Below are positions 48,896 to 58,141 of a DNA stretch of 64,000 nt, in pieces. Below the pieces are notes generated by a model. It saw nothing but the letters and a program-made list of their open reading frames with translations. It did not search any database and was not told the origin of the DNA. A program made the translations under genes and the position numbers. Location of the stretch: the IMG/VR virus record IMGVR_UViG_3300028883_000992, positions 1 through 64,000 of that record; one strand, 5' to 3'. Origin of the DNA: a virus. Position 1 is the stretch's first letter; each line of letters opens with the position of its first letter.

Positions 48896-51800
48896 TAAAT
48901 TACAACCCTTGCTCTTGTTCTTGTTGACCTTATATCAATTCCATATTCCTCTAATATGGAAAGTGCACTACGTACCTCTGAACTTGAAGCACCATTAAAA
49001 TTGAGGTTAACACTTCCACCATATCCACCCCCAAAAGCAGGAACACGATAATTAGTAGGCGCATTTACTACAAGTTCACTTAATTCCTCAAGTGCCTTAG
49101 TATTAGCTTTCACTGCATCTGTATTTTTCTCCAATACAGGAACATAATCATCAGGTTTCTCTTCATCTTTTCCAAACAATGACCCTAAAGCTGCACCTGC
49201 TAATCCACCCAAAAGTCCTCCTATTGGTCCTGCTGCCCATCCTGTAGCACCTAATATTCCTGCTGTACCTGCGGCTGCACCAAATGTAGAACCTATAGCA
49301 GCACCTTGTCTACCACCTACACTATCAGAAACCAAACTACCTGCTATTTGCCCTGCTACTATACTACCTGCTGCTACTAATGCGTTCTTCATCTCAACAC
49401 TTGCAAATCCACCTGCATCTTTTATAGAACTATACATTTGATTACTTGCATTTTTAAATAAATCAGGCATAGCATATTGAGTTACATCACCAACTTTAGA
49501 TGTAGCTACCAATATATCTGTAAGTTGTGCTGCAAGATCATCCATAACATTTCTAAATGTAGCGTCAGCAAGTTGTAAAAATGCATCTCTCAAAGATTCA
49601 CCTATGGTACGGACAATACTATTAACTTTATTCAGTTCATCTTCTAATGCCCTAATTTCTTTTTTGGCTTCAAGCATCATCTCTTGATTGCCTTCAACAG
49701 TAGCCTCATTTAAATCTTTGCGAGCTAAAACAAGTTGTTCTTCAAGATCATTACGTTTTTCAGCAGCATCAATCCATCTACTCTGTATATCTCCAAGTCC
49801 TGCACTTGCAGCAGTTCTAAATTCTTGTGCAAATCTTTTTAAAGGTTCAAATTTTTTCTCAATGGCTATAGTATCTAAACTATTTCCTAATTTCGCAATA
49901 GACTTATCTATTTCAATAATCATATCACGATATTCATAACCTAATTTAGTATCCTGAGATTTTAATGCGTCATCCTTTAACTTAATATATTCATCGCGCA
50001 AACTTTGCAATGCCTTAATTTGCAAATTGATACCAACTGATTTACTGCTATATATATCATCATAAACACCAGAAACAGACTGTATAATATTAAGCTGACT
50101 GTCATATACTTTATTAATATTACGTATTGCCTGTTCTAAATCTTTAGAACCAGTGGTATTCTCCCTAATTTGTCCAATAAGATATTGTTGTAAAGCACCA
50201 GAACGATAAAGATAATCAACATAAGTTTCACCCCATGCTTTTGTAGATTTCTTTAAATCATCAATCTCCTTGATAAGACCAGTCACTTCTTCGTTTGATT
50301 TACTATAAACACCTTCAGAAATGGTAATATCTTTAAGTTCTTTTTGCTTTTCTATAAGTTTTTCTGCATCAGAAAGCTCACTGTCTCTAATACGCTCACC
50401 TATAGTTTTTAAATCATTTAATATAGATTTATAATGATCTGCTGTTACAGCACCAGAATCAAACGGTTTTTGCAATGCTTCATCTAACTGGCGTAAAGAT
50501 TCAAGTTCATCAGAAAAATCAAGACCTGCTTTCTTTTCCAGTAAAGTCAATTCCCTCTTTAAATCTTGAATATTATCAAGTAATTTTTTATTTGTTAATC
50601 CAAATTTATCATCAGCATCATCAGCATCTTCAGTAGCAGATTTTAAATATAATAACTTCTTGAGTAACTCATTAATTTCATTACCATAAATCCTTAATCC
50701 TGCTTGACCTTTAGTAGCTTCATCATATATAGGTCCACCAAACTGTGCACGATTATATAAAACATTAAGTTCTTCTCCAACAGAGTCTAATTCTTTTTTA
50801 ATTTTATCAAGATCATCTGTAGTAAAAACACCACCCAATATACCACCAGAAGGAAATACCTTATGCATCCTTTTTGCAATATCTACAGATAATTCAGAAA
50901 TTAATTTATTTAAATCTTCATAATATTGCTTTATAGACACCTGTTGTTCAGGAGTTAACTTGTCAAAACTCTCACTATTAATGAATTCACTTAACTCTAT
51001 TTTTTTAGTAGTTAAACTATCTTTAAATTTATTTGTAACTTGATCAACAAATTTACCAACATCACTAAATATGAATCGTTTTGCGTCATCGCCCTTAAAA
51101 ACATCGGTAAAAACACCTGTAAATAATTCCTTAAAATCTGTCCCACCCAATATTTTACTTGCAGTACCAACATAATTAGAATAAGCATCTAATGCTTCAT
51201 CTAAAGCATCCTGCTGTGCCCTTAATTCCTTTTCATATTCTTCAGGGTCACGATCTAACAAAAATAGTTTTTTTGCACGTTCAAATTCTTTGTTGGTTTG
51301 TTCTATCAAATCCTTTTGTTTATCTATAAGTCTTTGAATAGCATCAGTAACTTCATCAGAAGATTCTGCTGCTAATGAAGCATTTTTACCATACACAGCT
51401 AAAACATTAGAAACGTCTTCAGACTTATTTGCAAGTGCTGTTTCTCTATCTGTTAATGCTTTTAATGCACGATTATATTTTTCAGTACCTTTCTCTGAAC
51501 TGCCTAATATCTCCAACAACTTCTTACGTTCTTCGGCAATCATTCTTATAGCTTCTAACTGTTTAGACTGAGCAGAAATAGATTTCTTCAATCCAACTAT
51601 ATCAGTAGTGGCATCACCTAATGATCTATTAAATTTTTCAAATGATTCAGTCGCACTGTCAGTTGCATCCCTAAAAACATACCATAATGATACCATTGCA
51701 CTAAGAGCAAATATAATAATATTTGCAGTACGCATACGAATAAGAGAACTACGCAAAACATTAGCAGCTATAGCAGCTTCTTTCATTTTCATTCCCATAG

Positions 51801-53676
51801 TACCAAATGCTAAAGTAGCAGTTTCAATAGAAGGTATAGAAAACAATAATCCAGTTCTTAAACGATCCCAAACAAATTGAAAAGCTAAAATACTGGCTTT
51901 AGCCGTAGCAATAACACCTGCAAACAGAGAAAATGCAGCAATACCCTTAATAATAGATGAATTACTCAGAGCTTTAGCAAGTAATTTTAATGCTCCAATG
52001 AAGCTATTAATAATAGGAAATAGTTCACCACCAAAAGCCTCACCAATTTCAGAATATATATTTTTTAATTGCTGTATTTGTTTTCGTACAGTTGAAACTT
52101 CAGTCGCACTTGCTTGCAATGCTTCACCGAATGAATCTTGAGAAGTAGCTGCTGCACTCAAAGCAACAGAGTAATTCTCCATTAATGCCAAAAAATCAAC
52201 ATATCTTCTAACACCTGCTGCTTGCTGTGCTATATTACGTTGTTCTACATCGGTCAAATCTTTCCATTTTGCAGCCAATTCACCTAAAACTACAGAAAAA
52301 TCCCTAAATTCATTTTCACTTTTCTTTGTAAATACACCAACACTCTCAAATGCCTCAATTGTTAAATCACGCGGTAAACGCGCAAATATAGTTTTTAACG
52401 AGTTCCCAACCTCTGCACCTGACTTTCTTGTAACAGCCACAATAGAAGCAAGATACCCATTAAGTTCATCCATATCAATACCAAGATTCTTAGCAGCAAT
52501 ACCAACTTTTTTCATACCATTAGCAAGGTCTTCAGCAGTAACAGGATACTCTCTTTGTACAGCCATCCATTTGTCAATAACAGAAACCAAATCTTCTGCT
52601 GCAACATCATATGAATAAATAGCAGCAGTTAAATCTTCTGTAATTGTTTTTGCGTCAATGCCAAGTGCATTAGAAGCAATCAATGATGCATTAACAGCAT
52701 CAATCAATTCTTTTTGTCTTAATCCCGTTTGACCCCATATCCTAAATGCATCTAAAATATCTCCAATTGCAATAGAATATTGTTTAGATAAATCAAAAGC
52801 AGTGTTTTTAATATCATCCAACGCATTTTTAGTAGGACGTATAGTTTTTTCAATCTGAGCAAGTTGATAATTAACATCTATAAAAGTTTTAATTGATTGT
52901 GTAAACCCTTCATAAACTTTATACATAGCAGCAAAAGCCACACGATAACGAATAAGTTTACCAATAGCAGTATCAAGAGCCTTGTTTAATTTTTGTTGAC
53001 TTTGAACACCTTTAACCTGTTCTACAGCCAACCTTTTTTGAGATGCTATATTATCTTTTTGAATTTGATCTAATTTTTTACGTCTTTCAATTTCTTTATC
53101 TATTTTACTAACATCTGTAGTGCCAAATTCAGTTTGCAAATCACCGTATTTACGCTGATACTTTGATCTTCTTCTCTCAATTTCTGCCTGTTGTTTTAAA
53201 TATCTAATCTCAGCATTAGACTTATAATTAACATCGCCAGATAAAGATGCTCGTCTTGCAATTAATTCATTACGTTCCCTTTCTTTTTGTAGAGCTTTTT
53301 CTTGTCTTTCACGCTCTCTTTGTGCTCTTGCATCTTCTGCTGAAGCTGTTTTTGCTAATTGCTCAAAATATCTTTCTTCTATTTTTAAAGCAGCTTTATC
53401 GGCTTCTTTAGCTTCCTTTTTCTTTTTAGCCCTCTCAACTAATAAAGCTAAATCACGCTCATGTATTTCAACTTCTTTAGCGGCATCAGATGAACCAGAA
53501 GTTCTCCTACCCATAGTAGCAAATGACCTATTAGCATATTGCCCAGTTAATACAGGAGATACCTTAGCTTCATGCTTACCAAGTTTTGCTAATTCTTCAT
53601 ATATAAATTTAAGCTGTTTTTTGAACTGAGCAAGCTGAAAAACTACACTCAACGGCAAATCAAATTCATCAGGCAC
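48895..53676 (-). CDS. Tail tape measure protein (TP901 type), 1593 aa
   Basis: The N-terminal 300 residues are charged coiled coil. Residues about 240-560 contain the TP901/PhageMin_Tail core (AFDLSKQYSIAIGDILDAFRIWGQTGLRQKEL in part, SLKTIFARLP, DLTIEAFESVGV). Hydrophobic segments lie near 570-680, then long helices, and a Gly/Ala-rich membrane-active region near 1480-1530. It sets tail length and helps DNA entry. By the usual 1.5 angstrom per residue, 1593 residues would give a tail of roughly 240 nm, indicating a long siphovirus tail. Overlaps its neighbours by 1 and 8 nt. Confidence 0.95.
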   Translation of the reverse strand: MPDEFDLPLSVVFQLAQFKKQLKFIYEELAKLGKHEAKVSPVLTGQYANRSFATMGRRTSGSSDAAKEVEIHERDLALLVERAKKKKEAKEADKAALKIEERYFEQLAKTASAEDARAQRERERQEKALQKERERNELIARRASLSGDVNYKSNAEIRYLKQQAEIERRRSKYQRKYGDLQTEFGTTDVSKIDKEIERRKKLDQIQKDNIASQKRLAVEQVKGVQSQQKLNKALDTAIGKLIRYRVAFAAMYKVYEGFTQSIKTFIDVNYQLAQIEKTIRPTKNALDDIKNTAFDLSKQYSIAIGDILDAFRIWGQTGLRQKELIDAVNASLIASNALGIDAKTITEDLTAAIYSYDVAAEDLVSVIDKWMAVQREYPVTAEDLANGMKKVGIAAKNLGIDMDELNGYLASIVAVTRKSGAEVGNSLKTIFARLPRDLTIEAFESVGVFTKKSENEFRDFSVVLGELAAKWKDLTDVEQRNIAQQAAGVRRYVDFLALMENYSVALSAAATSQDSFGEALQASATEVSTVRKQIQQLKNIYSEIGEAFGGELFPIINSFIGALKLLAKALSNSSIIKGIAAFSLFAGVIATAKASILAFQFVWDRLRTGLLFSIPSIETATLAFGTMGMKMKEAAIAANVLRSSLIRMRTANIIIFALSAMVSLWYVFRDATDSATESFEKFNRSLGDATTDIVGLKKSISAQSKQLEAIRMIAEERKKLLEILGSSEKGTEKYNRALKALTDRETALANKSEDVSNVLAVYGKNASLAAESSDEVTDAIQRLIDKQKDLIEQTNKEFERAKKLFLLDRDPEEYEKELRAQQDALDEALDAYSNYVGTASKILGGTDFKELFTGVFTDVFKGDDAKRFIFSDVGKFVDQVTNKFKDSLTTKKIELSEFINSESFDKLTPEQQVSIKQYYEDLNKLISELSVDIAKRMHKVFPSGGILGGVFTTDDLDKIKKELDSVGEELNVLYNRAQFGGPIYDEATKGQAGLRIYGNEINELLKKLLYLKSATEDADDADDKFGLTNKKLLDNIQDLKRELTLLEKKAGLDFSDELESLRQLDEALQKPFDSGAVTADHYKSILNDLKTIGERIRDSELSDAEKLIEKQKELKDITISEGVYSKSNEEVTGLIKEIDDLKKSTKAWGETYVDYLYRSGALQQYLIGQIRENTTGSKDLEQAIRNINKVYDSQLNIIQSVSGVYDDIYSSKSVGINLQIKALQSLRDEYIKLKDDALKSQDTKLGYEYRDMIIEIDKSIAKLGNSLDTIAIEKKFEPLKRFAQEFRTAASAGLGDIQSRWIDAAEKRNDLEEQLVLARKDLNEATVEGNQEMMLEAKKEIRALEDELNKVNSIVRTIGESLRDAFLQLADATFRNVMDDLAAQLTDILVATSKVGDVTQYAMPDLFKNASNQMYSSIKDAGGFASVEMKNALVAAGSIVAGQIAGSLVSDSVGGRQGAAIGSTFGAAAGTAGILGATGWAAGPIGGLLGGLAGAALGSLFGKDEEKPDDYVPVLEKNTDAVKANTKALEELSELVVNAPTNYRVPAFGGGYGGSVNLNFNGASSSEVRSALSILEEYGIDIRSTRTRARVVI

Positions 53677-53989
53677 GTATTCTATTCCTTCCAGAAGGTT
53701 TAAAGCTCTTACCTATGGTTGTAACATTAAGTCCGGGTTTTTCCTTACCGGATTGAGCCTTTTTTCTATTGTCCCTAAGTTCTTTTAGACGAGCATCAAC
53801 TAATACATCATACCACATCATGCGTTCATTGGGTCTTGCATCTTCATCATAATTTTCAAATATACGCTTATAAAATTGACACCACTTACTAAAAGCAAGC
53901 CTATCATGATTATCAAATTCTAAAGGCCATTTACCAACATCACAAGAGATGTCATATATATATTGCCACTTAGGGCTATGTGCTAACAT
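53669..53989 (-). CDS. Second tail assembly chaperone-like protein, 106 aa
   Basis: Lies between the 255-residue chaperone-like gene and the tape measure gene, the classic position of the GT-type partner. The ATG (MLAHSPKWQ...) is preceded by GGGGAGG; an in-frame TTG at 54007 is less likely. Its ribosome binding site is inside a perfect 12-bp hairpin within the upstream gene, so translation should depend on ribosomes reading that gene. The protein contains WPLEFDNHDRLAFSKW and a basic C-terminus. Confidence 0.75.
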   Translation of the reverse strand: MLAHSPKWQYIYDISCDVGKWPLEFDNHDRLAFSKWCQFYKRIFENYDEDARPNERMMWYDVLVDARLKELRDNRKKAQSGKEKPGLNVTTIGKSFKPSGRNRIRA

Positions 53990-54743
53990 TCTTAGCTTCC
54001 TCCCCAACTATATCATAGTTGGGGAGATACTGAAGTATCTCCTGACTTAAACCAGACCAAAAATTAATGGCCTTTGCAAATAAGTCAGATATAAATCCTT
54101 TATTATAAGATTTTTCTTTTTTAAACGCCTCTAAACTATCCCAAAGTCTTATATACTCACCGTCTTTTTCATATAAAACACAATAAATAAACTTCATATT
54201 GTGTGCGTGTTGGGTGGCAAGACCTTCAACTGTATGTACATAATATTTATAACGCTTCATTGCAACTTTATCTACTTTAGCAACAACATCATCATAAATT
54301 TTACGCGCCTTATCTACAATCTTCTTCTCTTCTTTTGTAAGTTTCTTCTTATCCAACTTACTATCGTAAATCTTTTTAGCTGCCTGATATGCAGCATCCC
54401 TAACCATCTCGTCACCCTTATTGAAAGTTTCTTCGTCTTGATCAGTCCATACGCCACGCTTCATTAAAGTCTCTTTAAGTTCATCCCATGTCTTTATTTC
54501 GGTCATGAGAAGTTGATTAAATTTCTCTGCATATGACTCTGTAATAAACAAATCTGTTTCTTGATCAGGATGAATAATACGTATCTTAATTTTTTCACGA
54601 ACATCATCTTCAGAAAACATATAGTTTTCCATATCATAGTCTACATATCCCCTTTTAAGATTAAGTTCCGCTTCTTTAAGCATAGTATCAGATACTTCAT
54701 GTGGTGTAACCAATATATCCGATGGTCTTTTAATGTCTGACAT
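53976..54743 (-). CDS. Tail assembly chaperone-like protein, 255 aa
   Basis: Follows the tail tube gene and precedes the tape measure gene. Helical, charged, with a lysine-rich middle (SKLDKKKLTKEEKKIVDKARKI in part). Overlaps the next gene by 14 nt in another frame, as tail chaperone pairs do. Its last 60 bases hold two hairpins (54000-54042). I see no clear XXXYYYZ slippery heptamer in the overlap, so coupling rather than frameshifting is suggested. The chaperone role is inferred from synteny. Confidence 0.7.
   Translation of the reverse strand: MSDIKRPSDILVTPHEVSDTMLKEAELNLKRGYVDYDMENYMFSEDDVREKIKIRIIHPDQETDLFITESYAEKFNQLLMTEIKTWDELKETLMKRGVWTDQDEETFNKGDEMVRDAAYQAAKKIYDSKLDKKKLTKEEKKIVDKARKIYDDVVAKVDKVAMKRYKYYVHTVEGLATQHAHNMKFIYCVLYEKDGEYIRLWDSLEAFKKEKSYNKGFISDLFAKAINFWSGLSQEILQYLPNYDIVGEEAKNVST
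54000..54042 (-). promoter_or_regulatory. Two overlapping hairpins hiding a ribosome binding site
   Basis: On the - strand, GGAGATAC/GTATCTCC (54042-54023, 4-nt loop) is followed by the perfect 12-bp palindrome CTCCCCAACTAT/ATAGTTGGGGAG (54026-54000, 3-nt loop). They share CTCC, so only one can close fully at its base. The 3' arm of the second contains the GGGGAGG ribosome binding site of the gene starting at 53989. Confidence 0.75.
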
Positions 54744-54758
54744 AACATTCCTTTCTTA

Positions 54759-54786
54759 TTATCTCTCGTAGGGGAGATAACTCCCC
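54759..54786 (-). promoter_or_regulatory. Alternative hairpins after the tail tube gene
   Basis: On the - strand GGGGAG/CTCCCC (54786-54771, 4-nt loop) and TTATCTC/GAGATAA (54780-54759, 8-nt loop) overlap and exclude each other. They fill the 48-nt gap between the tail tube gene and the chaperone-like gene. They may lower read-through from the abundant tube gene to the low-copy chaperone genes. Confidence 0.55.
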
Positions 54787-54791
54787 ATATA

Positions 54792-56297
54792 TTAGATATT
54801 TGGATTTTCACCAGTTGGAATCAGATAGAAATTATCTGCTTCAAAACTGAATTCCTCTGCACCTTCTCCACCAACTGAAACATTAATAGTTTCATTTGAA
54901 ACAGTGAATCCTGTCACACGCAATGTACATAACTTAGTCGTCTTAGCCTCTTCCTTATAATACCAAACTTCAAAGTTATTATAAGAATTAAGGTCACTTG
55001 CCGTAATTTTCTCGGTAGAATAATAAGTGTCAGCACCCATTTCAGTACCAGAAAGAATACCTTGTGCTTCTAAATCAGATGCGAGTAAACTAAATGTACC
55101 CGTAACATTAACAGGTGTTTGTCTGAACACAGAGAACGCTTCTTTATCACCAATCTGATACTTGGATTCAGATTCAGGAGAAACATCTACATTAAATGAT
55201 TGTACTCTGAGTAAACGACCTTCAGAAGTAGCACCACCCACAGCACCATCAGCAGGGTCTTTCTGAGTATTATATACATAAATCTCTGCCTGATACCTTG
55301 AAAGAGCACCAATAGAACCTGATGTTGAATTAATCTCAAATCCCGGATTAGCAGCAGTAGAACCTGCATATGTCTGAGATACAGTAGATGTAAATGGTCT
55401 AAGCATCAATATACATTGACTTCTGCTTGCATCGGTAGGCGAACTAACAAATGGATTAGCCCAAGTGTCACTGGCAACATCATCGTTAGCTATTTGGTAA
55501 CGAGCCATTGTTTCACCATCTGAAGAAGCATTAGCATAAAAAGTAAAGTCAGAATCATCTGCCCAAGCCTCTTCAACACCAACAAATATACCAACACAAT
55601 CAGCACTATGACTAAATGCAGCTACAGAGTGTACAACAAATTGCTGTGTATTAGCTCCAGATGCCGCTGCTGCTGTTGCTACAATTTCGCTATCAGAAAG
55701 TAAGTAAGGTCTTACGCCCCTCCAAGCAGATGCAAACCAATATCTATTAGATGCACTTAAAGTATAGGACTCAGTAGCATACCCATTCACATCTAAACTA
55801 TGTGAATATCCAGTTAAAGCTGCACGATGAATATGAAGTGTCCTACCAATAGAGGTAGTACCTTCACCAATAGGCATAGTTAAATCTACATAAGCATTAA
55901 GAATATCGAGATGATCAACATCAGTAGTGTTATTAGCACCATTAACAGAACTATTCTTAATTCTATCATATCTCAAATAAGTTTCATCACCATTACCAGT
56001 TTCACAATAACGTATATCGCTTCCACTTCTAATATCCGCTGTGCTCAAACTATTAACATCAATAGCTTTATTAGCCAATATCCTCATATTGTCTACAGAA
56101 CCAATAAAGTTAGTATCAACAGTTATAGAAACTTCTGGAGTCTGAGTTATCTTTTGCACAATAGAACTATCTGATAACTGATAAGTATTTTCCTGACTAA
56201 AATCAGCAGAAATAGATACATCAGTTACTCGTTCTAACTGTATTCCATTGGCAAACAAACCATATTTGTCATACCGCACGGTTTCTTGTTTCGCCAT
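54792..56297 (-). CDS. Major tail tube protein, 501 aa
   Basis: The start (MAKQETVRYDKYGLFANGIQ) has GGAGG upstream. Tail-tube features: N-terminal strands with RVTDVSISADFSQENTYQLSD-like text (quoted in part), many small residues, and a C-terminal domain (VTGFTVSNETINVSVGGEG). Codon use is more even and GC-richer, as expected for a very abundant protein. About twice the usual length, with an inserted domain (about residues 150-340, Ser/Ala-rich) that may decorate the tube surface. The call rests on synteny between terminator and chaperone/tape measure genes. Confidence 0.8.
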   Translation of the reverse strand: MAKQETVRYDKYGLFANGIQLERVTDVSISADFSQENTYQLSDSSIVQKITQTPEVSITVDTNFIGSVDNMRILANKAIDVNSLSTADIRSGSDIRYCETGNGDETYLRYDRIKNSSVNGANNTTDVDHLDILNAYVDLTMPIGEGTTSIGRTLHIHRAALTGYSHSLDVNGYATESYTLSASNRYWFASAWRGVRPYLLSDSEIVATAAAASGANTQQFVVHSVAAFSHSADCVGIFVGVEEAWADDSDFTFYANASSDGETMARYQIANDDVASDTWANPFVSSPTDASRSQCILMLRPFTSTVSQTYAGSTAANPGFEINSTSGSIGALSRYQAEIYVYNTQKDPADGAVGGATSEGRLLRVQSFNVDVSPESESKYQIGDKEAFSVFRQTPVNVTGTFSLLASDLEAQGILSGTEMGADTYYSTEKITASDLNSYNNFEVWYYKEEAKTTKLCTLRVTGFTVSNETINVSVGGEGAEEFSFEADNFYLIPTGENPNI

Positions 56298-56305
56298 TTT
56301 GCCTC

Positions 56306-56809
56306 CTAATTAAAATTTGGACATTCTATATCCAAAAATAAAGTACTTTCATATCTTAATCTTTTATCATCAATTTTTATAGGTACAGGAATATTTATAA
56401 CATTTACATTATGTGAATAAAATTTACCTAATGTGCTTAATCCGCTATAATCACCTGCCACTGAAGGTTCTGTAGTTGACATATCATATAATGTAAATCT
56501 TTTTCCATGAAACTGATCCCATAAAAACATATTTAACATATCTCTTTGCGCTAAATTATCTGACATTACCACAAACTCTGTCCTAATTCTAACTCTATCT
56601 TTTGCACCTAACTCATATGGCATACCATCAAATCCAGATGTATCTATAACAAAAGTAGGATATACCATAACATCCTCAGCATTTTCTGGATACGAACCTA
56701 AAATCCCATAATGAGTTCCTACCGTCCAATTAGAAAATTGATCATTAATGATTTCTCGTATCTTCCAATATAAATTCCTGTTAATTATAGTATTAGCATT
56801 TATATTCAT
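56306..56809 (-). CDS. Tail terminator-like protein, 167 aa
   Basis: Located between the gp10-like protein and the tail tube gene, where tail terminators sit. Mixed alpha/beta: an N-terminal helix (YWKIREIINDQFSNW) and strands (DRVRIRTEFVVMSDN, STLFLDIECPNF), in keeping with that fold. It would cap the tail and join it to the head. The assignment is from position and outline, not from a motif. Confidence 0.65.
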   Translation of the reverse strand: MNINANTIINRNLYWKIREIINDQFSNWTVGTHYGILGSYPENAEDVMVYPTFVIDTSGFDGMPYELGAKDRVRIRTEFVVMSDNLAQRDMLNMFLWDQFHGKRFTLYDMSTTEPSVAGDYSGLSTLGKFYSHNVNVINIPVPIKIDDKRLRYESTLFLDIECPNFN

Positions 56810-56834
56810 ACAATATTCCTATAATAGATACGAA

Positions 56835-57425
56835 TTACTTTGAAATTTTATTAACATATGCACCTATTCTTTTCTTAATAGCTCTCAGTGCATATTGAGT
56901 AAGATATTGACTACCTGCCCTGAGAAAATAACGAGCTTCAGCACCTTGAGTATGCGTAATACCAGTTAATGTAATAGCAAACCTTTCATCAACATGTTCC
57001 CCTCTAAACGGACTTCTTAAAATAAAAAAATCACCACGTTTACTTGGATTTTTTCTAATCCCACGTATCTTAAATTGCTGTGACCATGCAGGAATCTTTA
57101 TCTTTCCAGAAGGTCCAAATCCATATTCCTGAACTTTCCAATAAAAAGGTAAATAATCTATATTAAGTAATTTTACTTTGAAATCATCACCAATACGTTG
57201 TATTGTAATTGGCTGTGAAGCAATAGCTTGTCTCAATGTACCTCTTGGTCCAGTATCAGCAACTTTAGCAGCACGTTTCTTTACGTGTTTAGAAGTTCTA
57301 TCATATGTAGATAAAATAAGTCTCTTAGCCTTTTGTGTCTCGTCTAAAACTATCTTTTCAACAACACCACCAGACTCAAAGGCACGTTCAAGCCTATCTA
57401 ACTTTTTACGCCATTTCCCTTCCAT
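56835..57425 (-). CDS. HK97 gp10-like head-tail/minor tail protein, 196 aa
   Basis: The pattern KWRKKLDRLERAFESGGV, then RRGTLRQ-type text (PRGTLRQAIASQP), FYWKVQEYGFG and the basic C-terminus TQYALRAIKKRIGAYV resembles the HK97 gp10/tail completion family. Start chosen at the ATG opening EGKWRKK; an upstream in-frame TTG lacks support. It overlaps the previous gene by 20 nt. Confidence 0.72.
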   Translation of the reverse strand: MEGKWRKKLDRLERAFESGGVVEKIVLDETQKAKRLILSTYDRTSKHVKKRAAKVADTGPRGTLRQAIASQPITIQRIGDDFKVKLLNIDYLPFYWKVQEYGFGPSGKIKIPAWSQQFKIRGIRKNPSKRGDFFILRSPFRGEHVDERFAITLTGITHTQGAEARYFLRAGSQYLTQYALRAIKKRIGAYVNKISK

Positions 57426-57666
57426 TTTCCAACTCTTTAATTCTGTTTTGAAGTTCAACAACCAATAAAACCATGTTTCGTTGAACACTATTAGTGTTAG
57501 TTAAAATTACATTTCTGATTTTATTCCATTTTTCTTTAGAAACAACTTCATTTAAATATAAAAAATCAAGTTCATCTAAAATAGCTTTCTGTAATCTGCC
57601 AAATTCACTATTCATATGACTTGGTATATCAAAAACATATCTTATAGTTTCCCGTTCTTTATTCAT
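57406..57666 (-). CDS. Hypothetical structural-operon protein, 86 aa
   Basis: Helical protein with a coiled C-terminus (LLVVELQNRIKELENG). The ATG at 57666 has GAGG upstream; one at 57681 would add five residues. Lies among head-tail connector genes. Function unknown. Confidence 0.7.
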   Translation of the reverse strand: MNKERETIRYVFDIPSHMNSEFGRLQKAILDELDFLYLNEVVSKEKWNKIRNVILTNTNSVQRNMVLLVVELQNRIKELENGREMA

Positions 57667-58141
57667 CTCGTTTAACCTCATTTAAAGTCACTTGTAAATA
57701 ATAAGTATTCCCATACTCAACTTTTTTAATATTGCGAGGTTGAAAGAATGATTTGCCTACCTTAACTTTATCTGCATCATCAAAATATGTTGCTCCTGTT
57801 ACACTAGCTATATTTACAAGTGCATTTTTCAACATACATGTTAATCTAATTTCATCATCTGGTCTTACACCTATAAGATGTGAAGTTTCATCATAATAAG
57901 TTTTACCGCCAAGAAAATTATTGACAACACAATTAATATTCTTCTTAGATGAAGTATAGTAATAACCACGACCTTCACATGTAGCACAAGACTGATTAAA
58001 ACTCATACCATACAAAGAATCTTGCGAACCACAGTCACATGTAGTTGTAGTCCTATGATAAACAATAATCTCCTGTGTTATTGTTGTATCTTTATAGGCA
58101 TCAGATATAGTGCGTGATAACATATCATCAAATATACTCAT
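57659..58141 (-). CDS. Connector-region protein with a Cys4 zinc site, 160 aa
   Basis: CDCGSQDSLYG followed by CATCEGRGYYY makes a DnaJ-like Cys4 zinc module near residues 35-60. The C-terminal half is beta-rich (KVEYGNTYYLQVTLNEV). Position between adaptor and gp10-like protein suggests a head-tail joining role. 1-nt overlap with the upstream gene. Confidence 0.72.
   Translation of the reverse strand: MSIFDDMLSRTISDAYKDTTITQEIIVYHRTTTTCDCGSQDSLYGMSFNQSCATCEGRGYYYTSSKKNINCVVNNFLGGKTYYDETSHLIGVRPDDEIRLTCMLKNALVNIASVTGATYFDDADKVKVGKSFFQPRNIKKVEYGNTYYLQVTLNEVKRDE

Noticed and set aside
53976-54007. Programmed -1 frameshift between the two tail chaperone-like genes
   Set aside because: The overlap has no XXXYYYZ slippery site, and a good ATG with GGGGAGG starts the second gene; left as a question for proteomics.
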